Positions 16,855 through 26,708 of a stretch of 49,045 bases of DNA are shown here, one piece after another. The stretch is from an uncultured Bacteroides sp. GTDB taxonomy: Bacteria > Bacteroidota > Bacteroidia > Bacteroidales > Bacteroidaceae. The stretch spans positions 1-49,045 of the forward strand of contig CAMTPA010000016.1 in the NCBI GenBank assembly GCA_947074275.1, in the 5' to 3' direction. The notes below the pieces were generated by a model that was not told where the DNA came from, did no database searches, and saw only the letters and a program-made list of their open reading frames with translations. Position 1 is the first letter of the stretch. Each line of letters opens with the position of its first letter. The position numbers and the translations under genes were made by a program.

Positions 16855-17499
16855 ATGAAACAAATACATCTTCAGCAAACACTCCCTCAAGTGTTTGCTG
16901 ATTTCAATTCAATCACATCAGATGTTTGGCACAAAGACATTTCTTTCGAAAAAGGAAAGATTTATTTGATAGAGGCCGCATCGGGCACAGGCAAATCTTC
17001 ATTATGCAGCTATATATATGGGTATAGAAACGATTACCAAGGTATTATCAACTTTGACAAGGCCAATATCAAAGCCTTTTCGATAAAAGAGTGGAGCAAC
17101 ATTCGCCGCTCATCCATAAGTATGCTGTTTCAGGACTTACGCTTGTTTAAAGAGTTGTCGGCACTGGAAAACATCCAAATAAAAAATAGCCAAACTGGAT
17201 TTAAAAAGAAAAAGGAAATTATCTCTTTATTCGAAAGAATGGGGATTGCCGATAAAGCAAATACCAAAGTAGGAAAATTGTCGTTTGGACAACAGCAAAG
17301 AGTCGCTTTCATCAGAGCATTGTGCCAACCATTTGATTTTATTTTTTTAGACGAACCTATCAGCCATTTAGATGAGAACAACGCTTTGATTATGAAAGAT
17401 ATTCTAATGGAAGAGAGTTTAAAACAAGGGGCTGCTATCGTGGTGACTTCCATAGGAAAGCACATCGAATTGCCATATCAGGAAGTTTTAAAGCTTTAA
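16855..17499 (+). CDS. ABC transporter ATP-binding protein with atypical Walker A and H-loop
   Basis: The 214-residue protein is a single ABC ATPase. Walker A lies in EAASGTGKSS (K47), where the usual first Gly is Ala (A41). The Q-loop is SMLFQDLRLF, the signature L142-SFGQQQRV, and Walker B FIFLDEP (D166, E167). The switch histidine normally seen after the last strand (VVTH or VVTSH) is not in place: the sequence reads IVVTSIGKHIE. Order and spacing (33 bp) pair it with the FtsX-like permease downstream, as in MacB/LolD-type mechanotransmission systems that act on periplasmic proteins rather than transport solutes. The altered H-loop could mean slow or regulated hydrolysis. Confidence 0.85.
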   Translation: MKQIHLQQTLPQVFADFNSITSDVWHKDISFEKGKIYLIEAASGTGKSSLCSYIYGYRNDYQGIINFDKANIKAFSIKEWSNIRRSSISMLFQDLRLFKELSALENIQIKNSQTGFKKKKEIISLFERMGIADKANTKVGKLSFGQQQRVAFIRALCQPFDFIFLDEPISHLDENNALIMKDILMEESLKQGAAIVVTSIGKHIELPYQEVLKL

Positions 17500-17532
17500 T
17501 TTAATCGTATATCAATAAGGAGTAGGAATTTT

Positions 17533-18732
17533 ATGAAACTTGTTTGGAAGCTTTTGCGTCAACACATTAGTTTAGGCCAGTTAATGGGCTTTTTCTTTGC
17601 CAACCTATTTGGTATGGTTATCATTCTGTTGAGCGTTCAATTTTATAAAGATGTAAAACCCCTGTTTGATGGTGGTGACAGCTTTATGAAAAAAGATTTT
17701 CTAATTGTATCTAAAAAAGTAAACGCACTGGGCGGAATACTCCGAAAAGACAATACATTTACAAACAAAGAGATTGATGAGCTACAACAACAGCCATTTG
17801 TAGGCAACTTAGGAATGTTTACTCCTTCTCAATTTAAGGTATATGCAGGGATGGGAATGAAAGACACGGGGCTTAGAATGTCTACGGATATGTTTTTTGA
17901 ATCGGTGCCTGACGAATATGTAGATACCAATCTTGATAAATGGAAGTTCACTGAGACAGACAGTATCATACCTATTATCATTCCACGCAATTATCTGAAC
18001 CTTTATAATTTTGGATTCGCACAAAGCAGAAATCTACCACAATTGTCCGAAGGGTTAATGGGATTGATTCAAATGGATATTTATTTAAGCGGAAACGGAC
18101 AGTCTAAAAAATTCAAAGGTTATATAGCTGGGTTTTCCAATCGTCTAAACACCATATTGGTGCCACAATCATTTATGGATTGGGCCAATGAGAGTATGTC
18201 TTCGGGAAAAACAACAAGCCCCTCAAGATTAATCGTAGAAACGACCAACCCTGCCGATGCTTCAATAGCCTCTTATTTTCAGGAAAAAGGCTATGAGGTG
18301 GAAGACGGCAAGCTGGATGCTGGCAAAACAACCTATTTTTTACGTCTCATCGTGGGCATCGTGATAGGTGTGGGTGCATTTATAAGCATACTGTCATTTT
18401 ACATTTTAATTCTAAGTATCTATTTGTTGTTACAAAAAAACACCACCAAATTGGAGAATCTATTGTTGATGGGATACACTCCACAACAAGTAGCTCTTCC
18501 CTATCAAACATTAACCACGCTACTCAATATATTGATTTTATTCTTATCAATCGTATTTGTTGTTATTATACGCCGTTTCTATTTGAATGAGCTAACCCTT
18601 ATTTTCCCACAAATGGAGATTGGAGGCATCTATATTATCTACATCATTGGCATACTCTTATTTTTAGCAGTATCACTATTCAATATCCTTCTTATTAGAA
18701 AAAAAATAATCGCAATATGGATACGTAAATAA
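17533..18732 (+). CDS. FtsX/MacB-like ABC permease
   Basis: The 399-residue protein has one membrane segment near the N-terminus (about 18-40, GFFFANLFGMVIILLSVQFY). A large extracytoplasmic domain (about 45-270) and three C-terminal membrane helices (about 275-305, 325-350, 365-390) follow. This 1+3 layout is the FtsX/MacB/LolE topology. A purine-rich AAGGAGTAGG lies about 7 bp before the ATG and may act as a ribosome-binding site, rare among the genes here. With the preceding ATPase it should form an inner-membrane type VII ABC complex; the substrate is unknown. Confidence 0.78.
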   Translation: MKLVWKLLRQHISLGQLMGFFFANLFGMVIILLSVQFYKDVKPLFDGGDSFMKKDFLIVSKKVNALGGILRKDNTFTNKEIDELQQQPFVGNLGMFTPSQFKVYAGMGMKDTGLRMSTDMFFESVPDEYVDTNLDKWKFTETDSIIPIIIPRNYLNLYNFGFAQSRNLPQLSEGLMGLIQMDIYLSGNGQSKKFKGYIAGFSNRLNTILVPQSFMDWANESMSSGKTTSPSRLIVETTNPADASIASYFQEKGYEVEDGKLDAGKTTYFLRLIVGIVIGVGAFISILSFYILILSIYLLLQKNTTKLENLLLMGYTPQQVALPYQTLTTLLNILILFLSIVFVVIIRRFYLNELTLIFPQMEIGGIYIIYIIGILLFLAVSLFNILLIRKKIIAIWIRK

Positions 18733-18756
18733 CACGTCGTTTGTATTTTATTTTAT

Positions 18757-18764
18757 TATCTTTG
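18757..18764 (+). promoter_or_regulatory. -7 promoter element of miaA
   Basis: TATCTTTG lies 25 bp before the miaA ATG. A TTTG at 18740-18743 is closer than a normal -33 element (13-nt spacing), so only the -7 element is called. Confidence 0.55.
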
Positions 18765-18789
18765 TCGACATACGAAAATAAATTATGAT

Positions 18790-19710
18790 ATGTCGAACTA
18801 CGATTTAATCGCCATATTAGGTCCTACGGCTTCAGGTAAAACTCCGTTTGCAGCATCGCTGGCTGCCACATTAGATACTGAGATAATCAGTGCTGACTCT
18901 CGACAAATATATAAAGGTATGGATTTAGGTACAGGAAAAGATTTAGTAGACTATATAGTCGACGGTAAATCGATTCCATACCACCTTATCGACATAGCCA
19001 ACCCGGGATATAAATACAATGTTTTTGAGTATCAACGTGATTTTCTCGTCGCATACGATAACATCAAGCAAAAAGGTAAAACCCCTATTGTATGCGGGGG
19101 AACAGGTATGTATATCGAGTCTGTATTAAAAGGATACAACTTGATGCCAGTACCAGAGAACCCATCCCTACGCGCTGAATTGGCAAACAAATCACTTGCC
19201 GAGCTGACTGATATATTAAAACAGTATAAAAACCTGCATAACTCGACAGATGTAGATACCGTAAAACGAGCGATTAGGGCGATCGAAATAGAAGTTTACT
19301 ATATTCAAAACCCCATTGCTGAGCGAGAGTTTCCTCACTTCAAAAGCCTCATCATCGGGCTTGATATAGAAAGAGAACTACGCAGAGAGAAAATAAGCAA
19401 GAGATTAAAGCAACGTTTGGACGAAGGTATGATAGACGAAGTAAAACTTCTACTATCACAAGGAGTAGCTGCCGAAGATCTTATCTATTATGGGTTAGAA
19501 TATAAATACCTCACGCTTTATGCTACAAATCAATTGTCGTATGAAGAGATGTATAAACAATTGGAAACAGCTATTCATCAGTTTGCTAAGAGGCAGATGA
19601 CGTGGTTTAGAGGAATGGAAAGAAGAGGTTTTCAGATTCATTGGATTGACGCTAGTCTTCCAATGAAAGATAAAATAGAGATTACTACTGAGTTACTATC
19701 GGTGAGTTAA
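18790..19710 (+). CDS. miaA: tRNA dimethylallyltransferase (MiaA), Bacteroidota variant type
   Basis: The 306-residue protein transfers a dimethylallyl group to N6 of A37 in tRNAs reading UNN codons. Seen: the P-loop G11-PTASGKT-18, E31-IISADSRQIY with catalytic D36, VCGGTGMYIESVLKGY, DVDTVKRAIRAIEI, and the C-terminal QFAKRQMTWFRG. Compared with the usual enzyme the early motif is SRQIYKGMDLGTGKD instead of SMQVYRGMDIGTAKP. This matches the second MiaA paralogue (MiaA2-like) found in many Bacteroidales genomes, so another copy may exist elsewhere. It has its own promoter element and is followed 54 bp later by a lipid kinase gene. Confidence 0.92.
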   Translation: MSNYDLIAILGPTASGKTPFAASLAATLDTEIISADSRQIYKGMDLGTGKDLVDYIVDGKSIPYHLIDIANPGYKYNVFEYQRDFLVAYDNIKQKGKTPIVCGGTGMYIESVLKGYNLMPVPENPSLRAELANKSLAELTDILKQYKNLHNSTDVDTVKRAIRAIEIEVYYIQNPIAEREFPHFKSLIIGLDIERELRREKISKRLKQRLDEGMIDEVKLLLSQGVAAEDLIYYGLEYKYLTLYATNQLSYEEMYKQLETAIHQFAKRQMTWFRGMERRGFQIHWIDASLPMKDKIEITTELLSVS

Positions 19711-19764
19711 GTCTTTCTTATTGACGGTTGATACGGATTTCAAATAAGTTATTTCATAAAGAAT

Positions 19765-20691
19765 ATGAGTGTAGATCCAAAAAGATGGGGTGTAATATAT
19801 AACCCAAAAGCTGGAACCAGAAAGGTTAAAAAACGCTGGAAAGAAATCAAGGAGTTTATGGATGCTCAAGGAGTGTCCTACGATTACGTGCAATCCGAAG
19901 GTTTTGGTTCGGTGGAGCGACTTGCAGGTATTCTTGCCAACAATGGATATAAAACAATTGTAGTTGTAGGTGGTGACGGCGCATTGAATGACGCGATTAA
20001 TGGTATTATGCACTCGGATGCTCCCGATAAAGAACACATTGCGATAGGTATTATCCCAAATGGTATAGGAAATGATTTTGCTAAATTCTGGGATATAGGA
20101 ATGGATTTTAAAGAAGCTGTGAAGTGTATCATCAATCATCGCACAAGAAAGGTAGATGTAGGTTATTGTAATTATTACGATGGTGAAAAACACAGCAAGC
20201 GTTATTTCCTAAATGCTGTAAACATAGGGTTTGGTGCTCGTATTGTAAAAGTGACCGATGGAACAAAGCGTTTTTGGGGAGTAAAATTCTTATCTTATTT
20301 AGCTGCATTCTTTTTATTGTTCTTCGAGCGCAATCTATATAGAATGCACTTGAAGGTGAACGGCGAACATATACGCGGACGAATTATGACCGTTTGTATA
20401 GGAAATGCTCCCGGTTATGGACAAACACCAAGTGCCGTTCCATATAATGGTTGGCTGGATGTTTCTGTTATTTATCGTCCACAGCTTCTACAAACTATGT
20501 CGGGATTATGGATGCTAATACAAGGAAGAATATTAAACCATAAGTTAGTGAAAAGCTATCGAACCAAGAAGGTGAAAGTGCTTCGTGCCAAAAATGCAGC
20601 AATAGACTTAGATGGTAGAATATTGCCCAAGCACTTCCCCATCGAAATAGGTATATTACCCGAAAAAACAACAATTATTATTCCTCAGTAA
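19765..20691 (+). CDS. Diacylglycerol kinase family (YegS/BmrU-like) lipid kinase
   Basis: The 308-residue protein has the two-domain DAGK_cat fold. The N-terminal nucleotide-binding domain shows IYNPKAGTRK, the phosphate loop VVVGGDGALND (G69-G-D-G72) and GIIPNGIGNDFAKFW. A C-terminal beta-rich domain follows, ending with AAIDLDGRILPKHFPIEIG. Family members phosphorylate diacylglycerol, sphingoid bases or similar lipids; the substrate here is uncertain. It lies between miaA and kdsA, all in the same direction with short gaps, probably co-transcribed. Confidence 0.9.
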   Translation: MSVDPKRWGVIYNPKAGTRKVKKRWKEIKEFMDAQGVSYDYVQSEGFGSVERLAGILANNGYKTIVVVGGDGALNDAINGIMHSDAPDKEHIAIGIIPNGIGNDFAKFWDIGMDFKEAVKCIINHRTRKVDVGYCNYYDGEKHSKRYFLNAVNIGFGARIVKVTDGTKRFWGVKFLSYLAAFFLLFFERNLYRMHLKVNGEHIRGRIMTVCIGNAPGYGQTPSAVPYNGWLDVSVIYRPQLLQTMSGLWMLIQGRILNHKLVKSYRTKKVKVLRAKNAAIDLDGRILPKHFPIEIGILPEKTTIIIPQ

Positions 20692-20728
20692 GTATATACA
20701 CACGAAGATTTAAACAACATCTTTCAAT

Positions 20729-21532
20729 ATGATTCAACAATTAAAAAACAACCTTGCAAATAACTTTTTTTTATTGGCAGGCCCTTGCGTTATAGAAGGA
20801 GAAGATATGGCAATGCGTATTGCCGAAAAAGTAGTAAAAATAACCGAACAACTTCAGATTCCTTATGTATTTAAAGGTTCGTACCGAAAAGCAAATCGTT
20901 CGCGACTTGACTCATTCACAGGAATTGGCGACGAAAAAGCCTTGCGCATTCTTCAAAAAATTCATCAAACATTTGATGTGCCTACTGTTACCGATATACA
21001 TACTGCACAAGAAGCGGCTATGGCGGCAGAATACGTTGACGTGTTGCAGATACCCGCTTTTCTATGCCGGCAAACAGATTTATTGGTTGCAGCTGCTCAA
21101 ACAGGAAAAGTTGTCAACATCAAAAAAGGACAGTTTCTTTCACCAGGTGCGATGCAGTTTGCTGCAGACAAAGTGGTTGAAGCTGGCAATAACAACGTGA
21201 TGCTAACAGAAAGAGGAACAACATTTGGTTATCAAGATTTAATTGTAGATTATCGAGGTATTCCAGAAATGAAATCATTTGGCTTTCCCGTGATAGTAGA
21301 TGTAACACATTCACTGCAACAACCCAATCAGACAAGCGGAATAACTGGTGGCATGCCGCAATTGATTGAAACCATAGCTAAAGCAGGCATCGCAGTAGGA
21401 GCAGACGGTTTATTTATCGAAACACACGAAAACCCATCTATCGCCAAAAGCGACGGTGCAAATATGCTACAATTAGACTTGTTAGAAGCATTACTTATCA
21501 AATTAGTTAGAATACGAGAAGCCATTGTGTGA
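20729..21532 (+). CDS. kdsA: 3-deoxy-8-phosphooctulonate synthase (KDO-8-P synthase)
   Basis: The 267-residue TIM-barrel enzyme condenses phosphoenolpyruvate with arabinose-5-phosphate in KDO synthesis for lipopolysaccharide. Seen: LAGPCVIEGED, YVFKGSYRKANRSRLDSF, the ligands in VDVTHSLQQPN (His), FIETHENP (Glu) and AKSDGANML (Asp). Cys at position 20 (GPC) corresponds to the metal ligand of the class II enzymes such as that of Aquifex, where the E. coli enzyme has Asn. This one should therefore be metal dependent. Its presence implies a Gram-negative outer membrane with LPS, matching the LpxH-like and OstA-like genes in the window. Confidence 0.95.
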   Translation: MIQQLKNNLANNFFLLAGPCVIEGEDMAMRIAEKVVKITEQLQIPYVFKGSYRKANRSRLDSFTGIGDEKALRILQKIHQTFDVPTVTDIHTAQEAAMAAEYVDVLQIPAFLCRQTDLLVAAAQTGKVVNIKKGQFLSPGAMQFAADKVVEAGNNNVMLTERGTTFGYQDLIVDYRGIPEMKSFGFPVIVDVTHSLQQPNQTSGITGGMPQLIETIAKAGIAVGADGLFIETHENPSIAKSDGANMLQLDLLEALLIKLVRIREAIV

Positions 21533-21589
21533 TTTAATAGATAACTTGTCGACCAATACTAACATACAAATCTAAATATAAAAACTATT

Positions 21590-24415
21590 ATGAAGAGAAT
21601 TACTCGTATTTTGCTTGTTGCCTTATTGTTGATAGGCAATAGCTTGCATCAAGCGTATGCACAACAAATGCCCCCAATTCCTGTCGATCCCAATGTCCGC
21701 ATCGGAGTTCTTCCAAATGGATTGACTTATTATATCCGGAAAAACAATTTACCCGAAAATCGTGCTGACTTCTACATAGCACAAAAGGTTGGTTCCATTC
21801 AAGAGGAGCAAAATCAATTAGGTTTAGCGCACTTTTTAGAACATATGTGTTTTAATGGAACAACCAACTTCCCAGGAAATGCACTCAAAGAATATCTCGA
21901 AAAAATAGGGGTAAAGTTTGGCGAAAACCTAAACGCATACACCTCGATTGACGAAACAGTTTATAATATCTCAAACGTTCCTGTAACTATCCCTGGCGCA
22001 ATTGACTCGTGTTTGTTGATTCTGCACGATTGGTCGAATGACTTGGCATTGGAAGAAGAGGAGATTGATAAAGAACGTGGAGTCATCAACGAAGAATGGC
22101 GTTACAGTATGAGTGCCTCACAACGTATGATGGAGCGTAGTTTGCCACAAATGTACCCCAACACCAAATATGCTACTTGTTTTCCAATTGGCACAATGGA
22201 AGTTATTATGAATTTCCCTTATCAAGCTTTACGCGATTATTACGAAACTTGGTATCGCCCCGACTTACAAGGTGTAATCGTAGTTGGCGATATTAATGTA
22301 GACGAAATTGAGGAGAAAATAAAAAGCACCTTTGCAGATATTCCTGCACAACCCGATGCGAAAGAACGTATTTATTACCCAGTAGACGATAACATAGAGC
22401 CAATTATCGTTATAGAGCAAGACAAAGAACAACCCAATATTCAAGCTATCTTCTTCAGCAAGCACGAGGCTGTACCCACTGAACATAAAAGCAACATAGG
22501 TTATTTAGTTCAAAACTATGCAACCAATCTCATTTCAAATATGCTAAATGCACGTTTAAATGAATTATTGCAAGTAGCAAACCCTCCTTATATTTATGCG
22601 ACAACTTACGATAGCGACTTCTTTGTAGCTAAAACTGTAGATGCTTTTACTGGATTTGCTATTTGTAAAGAAGACAACATTGAAGGTGGTATTGAGGCGT
22701 TAATTCGCGAAATAGAGCGTGCGCGTAAATTTGGATTCACAGAAAGTGAATATGCGAGAGCACGTGCAGAATACTTGCGCCATTTAGAATCGGCCTACAA
22801 CGAGCGTGACAACAATAAGAATGACAGCTATGTAAACCAATATGTTCGTCATTTCTTAGACAATGAGCCTATTCCCGGGATAGAAAATCAATATGCCATC
22901 ATCAGTCAAATAGCTCCCAACATTCCTGTTATGGTGCTCAATCAGCTGATGCCCTCATTGGTGACTGACAGCAACCAAGTTCTTGCTATCTTTGCTCCCG
23001 AAAAAGAGGGGCTAAAACTACCTACTGCAGCCAACCTAACACAACTAATTGAAAACATCAATAAAGAAGAGTTGACACCTTATGTTGACAATGTTTCGGA
23101 CGAACCATTGATGAGCGAAAAGCCACAAGGAGGTAAAATCGTATCTCAAAGTGAACTTCCTCTATTTGGTGCAACAGAATTAATTCTTTCAAATGGTGTT
23201 AAAGTCATTATCAAAAACACCGACTTTAAATCTGACGAAATCATTATGAGAGCATTTAGTTTGGGTGGTAGTTCACTTTTCCCCGACAGCGAAATCATCA
23301 ATATCAAGTCGTTGGGCGCAATTACCGAAGGCGGTTTGGGCAATTTCAGCACAGTAGACCTTACTAAGATTTTGGCAGGCAAAAAAGCATCAGTTGGTTT
23401 TGCTATAAGTGATATGACCGAGGCTGTAAACGGTAACTGTTCACCACAAGATTTTGAAACAATGCTGCAACTCACCTACCTGGCCTTTACAGCACCACGC
23501 AAAGACAACGAAGCTTTCCACTCCTATCAAAATAGAATGAAGGCAGCTTTACAAAGTCAAGACTTGAATCCCCAAGTAGCATTTATCGACTCCGCTCAAG
23601 CTGCAGTATATATGAATCACCCGCGTATGCTCCGTATAAAAGCGGATATGATTGATCAAATTGATTATGACAAGCTGCTGGCTATGTATAAAAATCGCTT
23701 TGAAGATGCGAGCGATTTCACATTCATCCTGGTAGGAAATATTGATATTGAAAAAGACAAGGAGCTAATTGCTGAATATTTAGGGTCACTTCCTGCGACA
23801 AATCGTACAGAAACAATCGCTTACAATGGTGTAAACATCCGCACGGGAGAGTACGACAATGTATTTATCCGAAAACAAGAAACTCCCAAAGCAAGCAATT
23901 TGATAGTTTACTCGGGTGAGTGTGCTTACAATGAGCGCAACAACATTCTTTTGAGTATAACAGATCAGGTGTTAGAGTTGGTGTATACCGAAAAGATGCG
24001 CGAAGACGAAGGCGGCACTTACGGTGTATATATGGGAAGTAATTTATCAAAACATCAATATCCTCAGGAAATATTCTTATCGCAAATCATATTCGACACC
24101 GCTCCATCTAAAAGAGCTAAAATGATGGAAATTGTTTACGGAGAGATTGAAAATCTAACAAAGAATGGCCCATCGGCTACAAATTTAGACAAGGTTAAAG
24201 AATATATGCTGAAAAAGCACGCCGAAGATTTAAAAGAAAACAACTACTGGCTCAATATAATTGATGAATACTTGTTCAATGATGTAGATATGGCTAAAGA
24301 TTTCGACGAAATCGTCAATAGCATTACAACGGAAGAGGTTAAGAATTTTGCAAGTAGCTTATTTAATCAGAAAAACAGGATTGAAGTAAGTATGATTAGC
24401 CCCGAAGAAGAATGA
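21590..24415 (+). CDS. M16 family zinc metalloprotease (pitrilysin/PqqL-like)
   Basis: The 941-residue protein begins with a signal peptide (about 1-25, ending QAYAQ), so it is exported to the periplasm. The inverted zinc motif H81-FLEH85 lies in the active M16 domain, with the third ligand Glu in the ERGVINEEW helix near 162-169. The inactive second pair of domains follows (about 500-930), with TPKASNLIVYSGE and REDEGGTYGVYMGSNL near 790-855. This four-domain single chain is the PqqL type that degrades or processes peptides. Its last 4 bases overlap the DUF5687 start (ATGA), pointing to co-expression with the ABC permease and ATPase. Confidence 0.92.
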   Translation: MKRITRILLVALLLIGNSLHQAYAQQMPPIPVDPNVRIGVLPNGLTYYIRKNNLPENRADFYIAQKVGSIQEEQNQLGLAHFLEHMCFNGTTNFPGNALKEYLEKIGVKFGENLNAYTSIDETVYNISNVPVTIPGAIDSCLLILHDWSNDLALEEEEIDKERGVINEEWRYSMSASQRMMERSLPQMYPNTKYATCFPIGTMEVIMNFPYQALRDYYETWYRPDLQGVIVVGDINVDEIEEKIKSTFADIPAQPDAKERIYYPVDDNIEPIIVIEQDKEQPNIQAIFFSKHEAVPTEHKSNIGYLVQNYATNLISNMLNARLNELLQVANPPYIYATTYDSDFFVAKTVDAFTGFAICKEDNIEGGIEALIREIERARKFGFTESEYARARAEYLRHLESAYNERDNNKNDSYVNQYVRHFLDNEPIPGIENQYAIISQIAPNIPVMVLNQLMPSLVTDSNQVLAIFAPEKEGLKLPTAANLTQLIENINKEELTPYVDNVSDEPLMSEKPQGGKIVSQSELPLFGATELILSNGVKVIIKNTDFKSDEIIMRAFSLGGSSLFPDSEIINIKSLGAITEGGLGNFSTVDLTKILAGKKASVGFAISDMTEAVNGNCSPQDFETMLQLTYLAFTAPRKDNEAFHSYQNRMKAALQSQDLNPQVAFIDSAQAAVYMNHPRMLRIKADMIDQIDYDKLLAMYKNRFEDASDFTFILVGNIDIEKDKELIAEYLGSLPATNRTETIAYNGVNIRTGEYDNVFIRKQETPKASNLIVYSGECAYNERNNILLSITDQVLELVYTEKMREDEGGTYGVYMGSNLSKHQYPQEIFLSQIIFDTAPSKRAKMMEIVYGEIENLTKNGPSATNLDKVKEYMLKKHAEDLKENNYWLNIIDEYLFNDVDMAKDFDEIVNSITTEEVKNFASSLFNQKNRIEVSMISPEEE

Positions 24416-25902
24416 TACAACTCTTTAACGAACTGCGCAAACACGGGAAATTGGCAGCCAAAAGGCATCCAATGTACGATAAAAACAAGTTTGGAAAGTA
24501 CATTATGTACATTGTCAGTATTTTCTGGGCTGGTTATCTGATGTGCTTTGGAATAGCATTTGCTTTTGGCTTAGAAAGAGACAATTTAGAGCCTTATCAT
24601 TTGATGAACGGGGCACTAATCTTTATAATGGCTCTCGATTTTCTGATGCGCTGGCCGCTTCAAAAAACACCGACACAGGAGGTAAAACCCTACCTCCTGC
24701 TGCCGGTAAAAAGAAACCGACTTATAGACTTTCTCTTAATCCGCTCAGGTCTGAGCGGATTCAATTTCATTTGGTTATTTTTATTTGTGCCTTTTGCCAT
24801 TATCACCGTCACCCGATATTATGGAGTGGCAGGTGTCATTACCTATTGTTTGGGAATTTGGTTGTTGATGCTGTTCAACAATTATTGGTATCTGCTTTGC
24901 CGCACATTAATCAGCGAACGTATTTGGTGGATAGCTCTTCCAATAGCCGTTTACGCTGCATTAGCTGCTGGTATTTTCATTCCTGAGAAAAGCCCTATTG
25001 TAAGTTTCTTCATCGATTTGGGTGAAGGATTTATAAAAGGGGATATAGCTATTTTGGCAGCAATGGTTGGCGTAATAGCTACAATGTGGTTAGTCAATCG
25101 GTTCATTATGTCCGATTTAATATACAACGAATTAAACAAGGTTGAAGATACCAAAGTAAATGCCTCAGAGTATCGTATATTCGAACAATATGGCGAGGTG
25201 GGTGAATATATGCGTTTAGAACTAAAGATGCTGTTGCGAAATAAAGCCTGCAAACAATCATTGCGAATGGTAACATTGGTAGTGGTAGCATTTAGTTCGG
25301 TACTTGGATTTACCGAGATATACGATGGACTGGGGATGGACAACTTCATCACCGTGTATAACTTCACCATTTTTGGAGTGCTTTTCCTTACCAACATTAT
25401 GGGCTACGAAGGCAATTATATAGACGGGCTTATGAGCCGCAAAGAGTCGATATATGTTCTATTGAAAGCAAAATACATTCTTTACAGCATAGCTATACTC
25501 ATACCTTTGATTCTGATGACACCTGCTATGGTTATGCAAAAGGTAGAAGTGCTTACGGCAATCTCGTGGGCTGTTTTCACCATTGGGCTTATCTACTTTT
25601 GCCTCTTTCAGTTGGCAGTGTACAACACCAAAACAATGCCGCTGAATGCCAAGATTACAAGTAGACAAAATATGGGAACAGGACTACAAAACCTAATTAG
25701 TGGAGCGGTATTTGCCATTCCGTTTCTATTTTATGTACTGCTTAAATTATGGTTGGGCGAAACAGCAACTTCGTGGGTTTTACTCACCATCGGCCTGTGT
25801 TTTGTTTGCACTTCATCGTGGTGGATTAAAAACGTTTATACCCGATTTATGAAGCGTAGATACCGGAATATGGAAGATTTCCGCATCAGCAGAGAACATT
25901 AA
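24412..25902 (+). CDS. DUF5687 family ABC-2-like membrane protein
   Basis: The 496-residue protein has roughly 10 membrane segments (for example about 30-50, 62-80, 105-130, 135-160, 170-190, 205-225 and several between 285 and 465). The N-terminal region (FNELRKHGKLAAKRHPMYDKNKFGKY) fits the Bacteroidota DUF5687 family. Such proteins are encoded next to a single ABC ATPase and are thought to be permeases of ABC-2 type; the substrate is unknown. The start codon overlaps the M16 protease stop, and the cognate ATPase follows after 35 bp. Confidence 0.82.
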   Translation: MIQLFNELRKHGKLAAKRHPMYDKNKFGKYIMYIVSIFWAGYLMCFGIAFAFGLERDNLEPYHLMNGALIFIMALDFLMRWPLQKTPTQEVKPYLLLPVKRNRLIDFLLIRSGLSGFNFIWLFLFVPFAIITVTRYYGVAGVITYCLGIWLLMLFNNYWYLLCRTLISERIWWIALPIAVYAALAAGIFIPEKSPIVSFFIDLGEGFIKGDIAILAAMVGVIATMWLVNRFIMSDLIYNELNKVEDTKVNASEYRIFEQYGEVGEYMRLELKMLLRNKACKQSLRMVTLVVVAFSSVLGFTEIYDGLGMDNFITVYNFTIFGVLFLTNIMGYEGNYIDGLMSRKESIYVLLKAKYILYSIAILIPLILMTPAMVMQKVEVLTAISWAVFTIGLIYFCLFQLAVYNTKTMPLNAKITSRQNMGTGLQNLISGAVFAIPFLFYVLLKLWLGETATSWVLLTIGLCFVCTSSWWIKNVYTRFMKRRYRNMEDFRISREH

Positions 25903-25937
25903 AAAGCATTCAACTCATTATATCACACACCTATATT

Positions 25938-26708
25938 ATGATTACCATAAACAACTTACAAAAATATTTTGGCGAGAAAAAAGCAGTAGACATTCACAAT
26001 TACACCATCCAACAAGGTGATATGATTGGGTTGGTAGGCAACAACGGTGCAGGAAAAACAACTCTTTTCCGTTTAATCTTAGATTTGCTAAAGGCCGACA
26101 CAGGGGTGGTATGTATCAACAACGCAGATGTAAGTCAAAGTGAAGAGTGGAAAAGTTTCACAGGCGCATTTATTGATGATGGTTTTTTGATAGACTACCT
26201 CACCCCTGAAGAGTATTTTTACTTTATTGGCAAGATGTACGGATTGAGCAAGGAGGAAGTAAATACCCGCTTGCAGGCTTTTGAGCGTTTTATGAACGGT
26301 GAAGTGATGGGACAAAAAAAGTTTATCCGCAACTTCTCGGCAGGAAACAAACAGAAGATTGGAATCATTTCGGCAATGCTTCATCATCCATCATTACTTA
26401 TACTGGACGAGCCATTCAATTTTCTCGACCCCAGTTCGCAAGCTGTCATCAAGCACTTATTGCAAAAATACAACAAAGACCACAATGCCACCATCATCAT
26501 TTCGAGTCACAACCTCAACCATACAGTAGATGTTTGCTCGCGCATTGCACTGTTGGAACACGGCACCATCATTCGCAATTTAATCAATGTGAACAATTCG
26601 GCCGAGAAGGAATTGGAAGACTACTTCAACATTGTGATAGAAGAGGAAATCATTACCGATAAATTTATAGAAACTGAGCAACACACCAATGAAGAACCTA
26701 CTATTTAA
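25938..26708 (+). CDS. ABC transporter ATP-binding protein (partner of the DUF5687 permease)
   Basis: The 256-residue ATPase is a complete ABC domain: Walker A GLVGNNGAGKTT (about 33-44), signature FSAGNKQKIGI, Walker B LLILDEPFNFLDP, and the switch His in IIISSHNLNH. The C-terminal 40 residues are acidic. It follows the DUF5687 gene closely and its end overlaps the NlpC/P60 gene by 20 bp. The likely role is to energise export or lipid handling by the DUF5687 permease, with the substrate unassigned. Confidence 0.9.
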   Translation: MITINNLQKYFGEKKAVDIHNYTIQQGDMIGLVGNNGAGKTTLFRLILDLLKADTGVVCINNADVSQSEEWKSFTGAFIDDGFLIDYLTPEEYFYFIGKMYGLSKEEVNTRLQAFERFMNGEVMGQKKFIRNFSAGNKQKIGIISAMLHHPSLLILDEPFNFLDPSSQAVIKHLLQKYNKDHNATIIISSHNLNHTVDVCSRIALLEHGTIIRNLINVNNSAEKELEDYFNIVIEEEIITDKFIETEQHTNEEPTI

